13,718 nucleotides of DNA from Zeimonas sp964481165 (lineage in GTDB: Bacteria > Pseudomonadota > Gammaproteobacteria > Burkholderiales > Burkholderiaceae_E): positions 1-13,718 of the forward strand of contig CAYZYC010000069.1 in assembly GCA_964481165.1 (NCBI GenBank), read 5' to 3'. The stretch's first letter is position 1. Each line of letters begins with the position of its first letter. The position numbers and the translations under genes are program-made. The notes under the pieces are model-generated. The model did not search any database, was not told the DNA's origin, and worked only from the letters and a program-made list of their open reading frames with translations. Shown here piece by piece: positions 5,955-13,718 of the stretch.

Positions 5955-7265
5955 ATGCCGATGAAGGTCCTGGTCCTCGGCGCCGGCGTGGTCGGCGTGA
6001 GCTGCGCGTACTACCTCGCCCGGCAGGGCTTCGAGGTCACGGTCGTCGACCGGCAGGCCGAGGTCGCCGCCGAAACGAGCTTCGCCAACGGCGGGCAGAT
6101 CTCGGTCAGCCACGCCGAGCCGTGGGCCAATCCGTCGACGCCGCTCAAGGCGCTTCGCTGGCTCGCGCGAAGCGACGCGCCGCTGCGCTGGCGGCCGCGC
6201 GCCGATGCGCGTCAGCTGCGCTGGGCGCTGGCTTTCCTGCGCGAATGCATGCCCCAGCGCACGCGCCACAACATCGCGCAGCTGGTGCATCTCGGAATCT
6301 ACAGCCGCGACGCGTTGCAGGCGCTGCGCGGCGAGACCGGAATCGCGTACGACGAACGCACGCGCGGGATCCTGCACCTGTACACGGACGCCAGGGAGTT
6401 CGAGGCGGCGCACGCGCCGGCGCGGTTGATGCGCGAGCTCGGCTGCGACCGGCGCATCGTTTCGACGGACGAAGCGATCGAAATCGAGCCGGCGCTGCGC
6501 AACGCGAGGGCGCTGCTCGCCGGAGCCACCTGGACCGGATCCGACGAATCGGGCGACGCACGGATGTTCACGATGCAACTCGCCGCGCTGTGCCGCGAAC
6601 TCGGCGTGCGCTTCCGGATGAACCACCAGGTCACCGCGTTGCGCGCCCCGGGCGGTCGCTTCGAAACCGTCGAGGCGATCGACCCCGAAGGCCGGTACGT
6701 CTCGCTGCCCGCGCGCCGCTGCGTGCTCGCGCTGGGCAGCTACAGCGCGCTCCTCGCGGCGCCGCTCGGCGTGCGGCTGAACGTCTACCCGGCCAAGGGC
6801 TATTCGGTGACGATGCCGGTGCGCGACCCGACGTGCGCGCCCGAGGTCTCGCTCACCGACGACGAGCACAGGCTGGTGTTCTCGCGGCTCGGCGACCGGC
6901 TGCGCATCGCGGGCACCGCCGAGATCGCCGGATACGATCGGGCGCTCGACCCCGAGCGATGCCGCGCGATCGTACGCCGCGTCGAACGACTGCTGCCCGG
7001 CGCCGGCAATGCGGGCGAGGCGCAGTTCTGGTCCGGGCTGCGCCCGTCGACCCCTTCGAACGTGCCCTACGTAGGCGCAACGCGGATCGACGGCCTGTAC
7101 CTGGACACCGGCCACGGAACGCTCGGCTGGACGCTCGCCTGCGGATCGGGCAAGGCGCTCGCGGAACTGATGGCGGGCCGGCGCCCCGAGGTCGATTTCG
7201 CGTTCTGCGGCCCGCGCGTTCCGGTGCGACACGGACCCGCGATGCGTGAGACGATCGCGCAATGA
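5955..7265 (+). CDS. dadA: D-amino acid dehydrogenase small subunit-type FAD enzyme
   Basis: This 436-residue member of the DAO/GlpO flavoprotein family resembles DadA, which oxidises D-amino acids (D-alanine in the best-known case) to 2-oxo acids and ammonia at the membrane, passing electrons to the respiratory chain. The FAD motif LGAGVVGVSCAYYLARQG runs from residue 8. TSFANGGQIS (41-50) is the characteristic DadA signature, and the C-terminal GHGTLGWTLACGSGKA block closes the flavin site. The length matches DadA (about 416-434). Two ATGs are possible: 5955 (MPMKV) and 5961 (MKVLVLG). The second fits the family N-terminus equally well, and no clear Shine-Dalgarno separates them. No alanine racemase (dadX) neighbours it. 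Its stop overlaps the start of the MBL hydrolase gene, so the two are probably translated together. A D-amino acid other than alanine is possible. Confidence 0.88.
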   Translation: MPMKVLVLGAGVVGVSCAYYLARQGFEVTVVDRQAEVAAETSFANGGQISVSHAEPWANPSTPLKALRWLARSDAPLRWRPRADARQLRWALAFLRECMPQRTRHNIAQLVHLGIYSRDALQALRGETGIAYDERTRGILHLYTDAREFEAAHAPARLMRELGCDRRIVSTDEAIEIEPALRNARALLAGATWTGSDESGDARMFTMQLAALCRELGVRFRMNHQVTALRAPGGRFETVEAIDPEGRYVSLPARRCVLALGSYSALLAAPLGVRLNVYPAKGYSVTMPVRDPTCAPEVSLTDDEHRLVFSRLGDRLRIAGTAEIAGYDRALDPERCRAIVRRVERLLPGAGNAGEAQFWSGLRPSTPSNVPYVGATRIDGLYLDTGHGTLGWTLACGSGKALAELMAGRRPEVDFAFCGPRVPVRHGPAMRETIAQ

Positions 7266-8299
7266 ACGCGCCCGCCACGTATCCGTTCGACGCCGTCCCG
7301 GCAACCGGCGAAGCGCACGCGATCGCGCCCGGCGTGCTGTGGATGCGCATGCCGATGGCCGGAGCGCTGACGCACATCAACGTCTGGGCGATCGACGACG
7401 GCGACGGCTGGGCGATCGTCGACACCGGGCTGCAGAACCCCGAAACCGCCGCCGCATGGCCGGTGCTGAACGCCGGCGCGCTGGGCAGGCGGCCGATCAC
7501 GCGCGTGTTCGGCACGCACATGCACCCGGACCACGTCGGCATGGCGGGCTGGCTCACGCGGCACTTCGACTGCCGGCTGTGGATGACCCGGCTCGAGTAC
7601 CTGACCTGCCGCATGCTCGTGGCCGACACCGGCCGCGAAGCGCCGGCCGACGGCGTCGACTTCTATCGCCGCGCCGGATGGGACGGCGATGCGATCGAGC
7701 AGTACCGCGCGCGCTTCGGCGGTTTCGGCAAGGCGATCTACCGGTTGCCCGACAGCTACCGGCGCATCGTCGACGGCGAGCGCATCCGGATCGGGGCGAA
7801 CGAATGGATCGTCGTCGTCGGCAGCGGGCACTCGCCGGAGCATGCGTGCCTGTATTGCCCCGCGCTGCGCGTGCTGATCTCCGGCGACCAGGTGCTGCCG
7901 CGCATTTCGTCGAACGTCTCGGTGTTCCCGACCGAACCCGATGCGGATCCGCTGGGCGACTGGCTCGCGTCGCTCGAGCGCATCGAAGGAATCGTTCCCG
8001 ACGACGTGCTCGTGATGCCGGCGCACAACGAGCCGTTCCGCGGGCTGCATTCGCGGCTGCGGTCGCTGACCAACGGGCACCTGCGCGGGCTCGAGCGCAT
8101 GCGCAAGGCACTGGCCGAACCGAAACGCGTCGTCGACCTGTTCGGCGTGCTGTTCGCGCGCAAGGTGCACGGCGACCCGCACCTGCTCGGCATGGCGACC
8201 GGCGAATGCATCGCACACCTGAACCACCTCGTGCGCCGCGGCGAAGTGCAGGCGCATTCCGACGACGCCGGTGTCGACTGGTACCGGCTCACGACCTAG
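7262..8299 (+). CDS. MBL-fold metallo-hydrolase with C-terminal helical domain
   Basis: This 345-residue protein has the metallo-beta-lactamase fold. Metal-binding motifs in order are THMHPDH (residues 85-91), His190 in GSGHSPEH, Asp209 in SGDQ and His255 in PAHN, so both metal sites look intact. The last 80-90 residues are helical and resemble the winged-helix tail of LACTB2/glyoxalase II-like hydrolases that act on thioesters, phosphodiesters or lactones. There is no signal peptide, so it is probably cytoplasmic. The start codon overlaps the dadA stop as ATGA, with no gap, which favours translational coupling and a related metabolic job, perhaps clearing a reactive product. The substrate cannot be read from the sequence. 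The gene is convergent with, and 15 bases from, the next gene on the minus strand. Confidence 0.87.
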   Translation: MNAPATYPFDAVPATGEAHAIAPGVLWMRMPMAGALTHINVWAIDDGDGWAIVDTGLQNPETAAAWPVLNAGALGRRPITRVFGTHMHPDHVGMAGWLTRHFDCRLWMTRLEYLTCRMLVADTGREAPADGVDFYRRAGWDGDAIEQYRARFGGFGKAIYRLPDSYRRIVDGERIRIGANEWIVVVGSGHSPEHACLYCPALRVLISGDQVLPRISSNVSVFPTEPDADPLGDWLASLERIEGIVPDDVLVMPAHNEPFRGLHSRLRSLTNGHLRGLERMRKALAEPKRVVDLFGVLFARKVHGDPHLLGMATGECIAHLNHLVRRGEVQAHSDDAGVDWYRLTT

Positions 8300-8314
8300 C
8301 CGCGCGGTCCGGGT

Positions 8315-9121
8315 CTAGGGTTTCCGGAACAGCGCGTCGACGTTCGGCAGCCGCTCGAAGCAATGGAAGGTTCCCGCGCCGGCGATCTCCCTTGCAGCCT
8401 CGAGGAATCCGCCCCATGCGACGCGCGCGAGCGTTCCTCCGACGCTGATCCGGCGCACGCCGAGCGCCGCCGCCTGCGCGACCGTGATGAACGGCGCGTT
8501 GATCAGCAGGTTCACCGGCTTCGGGGCGACTGCGGCGACGATCGCCGCGGCGTGTTCCGCGTTGTCGATCCGCGGCGCATACAGGCAGTCGGCGCCGGCT
8601 TCCGAATAGGCGCGCAGCCGCCGGATCGTCTCGTCGATGTCGGGACGTCCGCAGACGAATCCTTCGGAGCGCCCGGTCAGCACGACGCGCGTGCCGCTGT
8701 CGTCGATCGCGCGACGCGCCGCGCGCACGCGCGCGACCGCCAGGTCGAACCCGTGCAGCGGATCGGCCGCGTCGCCGGTCGAGTCCTCGATCGAGATTCC
8801 GGCGATTCCCGTCGCCACGGCGAGTGCGACATTGGCGGCGACCCGCTCGGGCTCGACGGCGAAGCCTCCCTCGAAATCGGCGTTCACCGGGACCTGCACG
8901 GCCGATGCGATCTCGCGCAGATGCTCCAGCGACTGTTCGAGCGTGGTGCCGTTGTCCGGGCAACCCTGCGTCCAGGCGAAGCCGGCGCTGGTCGTCGCCA
9001 ACGCCGGGAAGCCCATCTGTTCGAGCGCGCGTGCGCTGCCGGCGTCCCACGGGTTGGGCATCACGAAGCATCCCGCGGCGTGCAGCCGGTGGAACGTGGC
9101 GATCCGATCGTCTGCCTGCAT
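8315..9121 (-). CDS. Isocitrate lyase / PEP mutase superfamily protein
   Basis: This 268-residue cytoplasmic (beta/alpha)8-barrel enzyme belongs to the ICL/PEP mutase family, whose members cleave or rearrange C-C or P-C bonds of 2-oxo- or 2-hydroxy-acids with Mg2+. Family markers are NPWDAGSAR (23-31), the metal-binding acids in NADFEGGF (80-87), GISIEDST (108-115) and the GRSEGF loop (150-155). It lacks the KKCGH catalytic loop of true isocitrate lyase and the EDKxxxxxNS loop of PEP mutase, so it is one of the short, functionally diverse members (oxaloacetate decarboxylase, dimethylmalate or methylisocitrate lyase-like, phosphonopyruvate hydrolase). The ATG at 9121 (MQADDRIATF) follows GGAG at a seven-base spacing; a much longer upstream reading frame is only the antisense of dinB. 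It is divergent from dinB, with 93 bases between the starts. Confidence 0.87.
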   Translation of the reverse strand: MQADDRIATFHRLHAAGCFVMPNPWDAGSARALEQMGFPALATTSAGFAWTQGCPDNGTTLEQSLEHLREIASAVQVPVNADFEGGFAVEPERVAANVALAVATGIAGISIEDSTGDAADPLHGFDLAVARVRAARRAIDDSGTRVVLTGRSEGFVCGRPDIDETIRRLRAYSEAGADCLYAPRIDNAEHAAAIVAAVAPKPVNLLINAPFITVAQAAALGVRRISVGGTLARVAWGGFLEAAREIAGAGTFHCFERLPNVDALFRKP

Positions 9122-9214
9122 CGCGGGACTCCGGAAAAGCGGCTCCGCCGTGAATGTCGCATGATTCCGTGCCGAGCGCCGAGTTCCCGCGTGCGCTGCA
9201 TATCGAAGCCCACG

Positions 9215-10435
9215 ATGTCCGCTTCCGCCCGACTGATCGCCCACCTCGACATGGATGCGTTCTACGCGTCGGTCGAGTTGCTGCGCTATCCCGAGTTGCG
9301 CGGCGCGGCGGTCGTGATCGGCGGCAGCCGCAACTACGCTCCCGTGCAGCGCGCCGACGGCACGCGCGCATTCGCGCGATTGCGCGAATACGCCGGCCGC
9401 GGAGTCGTCACGACGAGCACCTACGAGGCGCGCGCACTCGGCGTGCATTCGGCAATGGGCATGATGAAGGCGGCGCGGCTCGCACCCGACGCGGTGCTGC
9501 TGCCCTGCGACTTCGACGAATACCGCCGGTACTCGCGGCGCTTCAAGGCCGCGGTGCGCAGCGTCACGCCGGTGATCGAGGATCGCGGCATCGACGAGAT
9601 CTACATCGACCTCGGCGACGTTCCCGGTGCCCATGACGACGGCGGGCGCGCGATCGGCCGCAGGCTGAAGGAGCTCGTTCGCGAAGCGACCGGGTTGACG
9701 TGTTCGATCGGCGTGGCGCCCAACAAGCTGCTCGCCAAGCTGTGCTCGGAGTTCGACAAGCCCGACGGACTGACGCTGCTCGGGCCGGGCGACGTCGCGC
9801 AGCGCGTCTGGCCGCTGGCGGCGCGCAAGGTCAACGGCATCGGCCCGAAGGCGGCGCTCGAGCTCGCCTCGTTCGGGCTGCACACGATCGGCGACATCGC
9901 CGCCGCCGACCCTGCGTTTCTGCGGGAACGCTTCGGAACGCGCTACGGCACCTGGCTGCACGAGGCCGCGCACGGCGTCGACCTGCGCCCGGTCGTGACC
10001 TTTCGGGAAACGAAGTCGATCAGCCGCGAGACCACCTTCGAGCGCGACCTGCACGCGGTGCGCGACCGCGCCGAGCTCGGCACGATCTTCACGCAGCTGT
10101 GCACGCAGCTCGCCGGCGACCTGTCGCGCAAGGGCTACGCGAGCCGGTCGATCGGCATCAAGCTGCGATTCGACGACTTCCGGATCGTCACGCGCAACCT
10201 GACGCTGGAGGCGCACACGCGCGATGCGCGCACGATCCGGCGGGCGGCGGGCGAATGCCTGAAGCGCGTCGACCTGACACGGAGGCTGCGCCTGCTCGGC
10301 GTGCGCGCCGCCGGCCTCGCCGTCGCCCGCGACACCCCCGACGCTCCGCCCGCGGGCCGGCCGCATGCGCTGCGCGAGCCGCAGGCACCCGCGTTGCCGC
10401 TGTTCGACGCGATCGTCGAAGACCGCGACGGCTGA
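9215..10435 (+). CDS. dinB: DNA polymerase IV (Y-family translesion polymerase)
   Basis: This 406-residue error-prone polymerase bypasses damaged template bases. Catalytic acids are Asp12 (HLDMDAFYASVE) and Asp127-Glu128 (RGIDEIYIDL); Tyr17 is the expected steric gate against ribonucleotides. CSIGVAPNKLLAKLCSEFDKPDG (163-185) and the helix-hairpin-helix VNGIGPKAALEL (206-217) are diagnostic. Between IGGS and GRGVVTT, residues 39-60 form an insert of about 20 residues absent from E. coli Pol IV and, as I recall, common in Burkholderiales. The C-terminal APALPLFD (391-398) resembles a beta-clamp binding motif. The ATG at 9215 is chosen because the polymerase motif starts eight residues later; weak GAAG precedes it. 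An upstream ATG near 9163 is less likely. I see no convincing LexA box in the 93 bases before it. Confidence 0.94.
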   Translation: MSASARLIAHLDMDAFYASVELLRYPELRGAAVVIGGSRNYAPVQRADGTRAFARLREYAGRGVVTTSTYEARALGVHSAMGMMKAARLAPDAVLLPCDFDEYRRYSRRFKAAVRSVTPVIEDRGIDEIYIDLGDVPGAHDDGGRAIGRRLKELVREATGLTCSIGVAPNKLLAKLCSEFDKPDGLTLLGPGDVAQRVWPLAARKVNGIGPKAALELASFGLHTIGDIAAADPAFLRERFGTRYGTWLHEAAHGVDLRPVVTFRETKSISRETTFERDLHAVRDRAELGTIFTQLCTQLAGDLSRKGYASRSIGIKLRFDDFRIVTRNLTLEAHTRDARTIRRAAGECLKRVDLTRRLRLLGVRAAGLAVARDTPDAPPAGRPHALREPQAPALPLFDAIVEDRDG

Positions 10436-10523
10436 AACAGGGAACCCGGCTGCGCGCTGCGCGTGGCTGCACCGGCGGAATCGACGTAGAGTGCCGTTCA
10501 CGGAGGACAGGAGGCCGGGCTCG

Positions 10524-11441
10524 ATGCCGAGAGAACTTGCGCTGCGCTGGTGGAGGGTCCTGCGCGAGGCGATCGATCGCTGGCTCGAATGCAATGCCTT
10601 CACCTACGCCGGTTCGCTGGCCTTCTACACGCTCTTCTCGCTCGCGCCGGTCTTCATCATCGCGGTGTCGGTGATCGGGGTGGTGCTCGGCGAGGACGCC
10701 GCGCAGGGCGAGATCGTCACGCAGCTGGAAGACCTGATGGGACGCGAAGCCGCCGTGGCCGTCGAGCAGACGGTCGCGCGATCGCGCATCGACGAGGCGG
10801 GCCTGCTCCCGACGATCCTCGGCAGCGTGGCGCTTCTCGTCGGCGCCACCACCGTGTTCGCGCAGATGCAGTACTCGCTCAACGCCATCTGGGGTGTCGC
10901 CGCACGCCCCGGGCGCAACAGCCTGCTCGCGTTCGTCAAGAGCCGCCTGTTGTCGCTGGCGATCGTGCTGGCGATCGGCTTCGTCCTGCTCGTGTCGCTG
11001 CTGCTCGGCGTCGTGCTGCGCGGGGTGCTGCATTTCGCCGATGCGTTCCTTCCGGAGGTCGCGGTGCTGCTCAGCGCCGCGGACGTGCTGCTGACGCTGG
11101 TCGCGATGTGGCTGCTGTTCTGCGCGATCTTCCGGGTGCTGCCCGACGTCGTGCTGCGCTGGCGCGACGTGGCCGTCGGCGCGCTGGTGACGGCGTTCCT
11201 GTTCTCGATCGGCCGCTACGCGATCTCCGCGTATCTCGCGAACACCGCGACCGCGTCGGCCTACGGTGCCGCGGGGTCGGTGGTGCTGGTGCTGCTGTGG
11301 GTCTACTACTCGTCGCTGATGCTGCTGTTCGGCGCCGCTTTCACGAGGGCGCACGTGCTCGGGCGCGGCGGGGCGATCGTGCCGCGCAAGACCGCGGCGC
11401 TGGTGCGCCGCGAGCTCGTGACCGACGTGGCGAACTCCTGA
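10524..11441 (+). CDS. YihY/BrkB-family inner membrane protein
   Basis: This 305-residue protein has six likely membrane segments (about 25-53, 94-114, 139-166, 179-206, 216-238 and 246-275). Family signatures are AGSLAFYTLFSLAPV (29-43), GATTVFAQMQYSLNAIW (107-123) and AYGAAGSVVLVLLWVYYSS (246-264). E. coli YihY was once mislabelled RNase BN, and BrkB was linked to serum resistance in Bordetella; the family's biochemical role is not established. The ATG at 10524 follows a consensus AGGAGG (10509-10514) at nine bases and places the first conserved motif at the usual distance. It lies 88 bases after dinB in the same direction and is convergent with gyrB, 43 bases apart. No nuclease residues are seen, so an RNase function should not be assigned. 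Confidence 0.92.
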   Translation: MPRELALRWWRVLREAIDRWLECNAFTYAGSLAFYTLFSLAPVFIIAVSVIGVVLGEDAAQGEIVTQLEDLMGREAAVAVEQTVARSRIDEAGLLPTILGSVALLVGATTVFAQMQYSLNAIWGVAARPGRNSLLAFVKSRLLSLAIVLAIGFVLLVSLLLGVVLRGVLHFADAFLPEVAVLLSAADVLLTLVAMWLLFCAIFRVLPDVVLRWRDVAVGALVTAFLFSIGRYAISAYLANTATASAYGAAGSVVLVLLWVYYSSLMLLFGAAFTRAHVLGRGGAIVPRKTAALVRRELVTDVANS

Positions 11442-11484
11442 GCGCCGGCGCGAGCTCCCGGGCGCGGGCGCCGCAGCATCGCGC

Positions 11485-13718
<2,234 letters not shown>

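Noticed and set aside
5859..7304. 481-codon minus-strand frame opposite dadA
   Set aside because: It overlaps dadA, which has all family motifs, and looks like typical high-GC antisense composition.
8363..9214. Long plus-strand extension upstream of dinB
   Set aside because: It is antisense to the PEP mutase-like gene; Pol IV homology begins just after the ATG at 9215.
9122..10603. Long minus-strand frame extending the PEP mutase-like gene upstream to 10603
   Set aside because: The extension is antisense to dinB and has no recognisable domain; the real start at 9121 has a good ribosome-binding site and fits the family N-terminus.
10524..11441. Ribonuclease BN
   Set aside because: This old label for YihY-family proteins was incorrect; the protein is an integral membrane protein with no nuclease motif.
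11442..11484. Terminator between yihY-like gene and gyrB
   Set aside because: The 43 bases hold several overlapping GC palindromes (such as GCGCCGGCGC) but no defined stem with a T-run, so no specific structure is supported.

Overview
This is high-GC DNA with dense gene packing, short intergenic gaps and Pseudomonadota-type proteins. GyrB has the Gram-negative architecture, the Pol IV resembles Burkholderiales forms, and OxyR and Can are proteobacterial types. Together these suggest a betaproteobacterium, probably of the order Burkholderiales; this rests on recalled protein resemblance, not a search. gyrB runs leftward off the right edge. In many bacteria gyrB follows dnaA-dnaN, so the window may lie near the chromosome origin, although neither oriC nor dnaA is visible.

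Left third (1-4388): a peroxide-response locus. On the minus strand, an OxyR-type regulator with both redox cysteines is followed nine bases later by a BenE-family transporter. Divergent from oxyR, on the plus strand, are a cysteine-free rubrerythrin, a 57-residue rubredoxin and a rubredoxin reductase. These three proteins can form a complete electron chain from NAD(P)H through reductase FAD and rubredoxin iron to the rubrerythrin di-iron centre and H2O2. A 99-base intergenic region separates oxyR from rubrerythrin and holds an AT-rich, dyad-bearing segment. The rubrerythrin 3' end is interrupted by a 100-N scaffold gap flanked by identical 55-bp sequences. This looks like an unmerged contig overlap; merging it restores an intact 164-residue protein.

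Middle (4455-8299): an NnrU-family membrane protein on the minus strand is divergent from a bicarbonate-regulated type beta-carbonic anhydrase (can). Can is followed by a DadA-type D-amino-acid dehydrogenase and an MBL-fold hydrolase whose start overlaps the dadA stop (ATGA). The can/NnrU intergenic region contains two strong inverted repeats.

Right third (8315-13718): a PEP mutase/isocitrate lyase superfamily enzyme (minus) is divergent from DNA polymerase IV (dinB). dinB is followed by a YihY/BrkB-family membrane protein, which is convergent with a 5'-truncated gyrB.

The most noteworthy points are the self-contained OxyR-linked rubrerythrin peroxidase module, an internal helix duplication in its rubrerythrin, and the gap artefact that would make automated annotation break that gene. 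I see no CRISPR arrays, insertion sequences, tRNA or rRNA genes.
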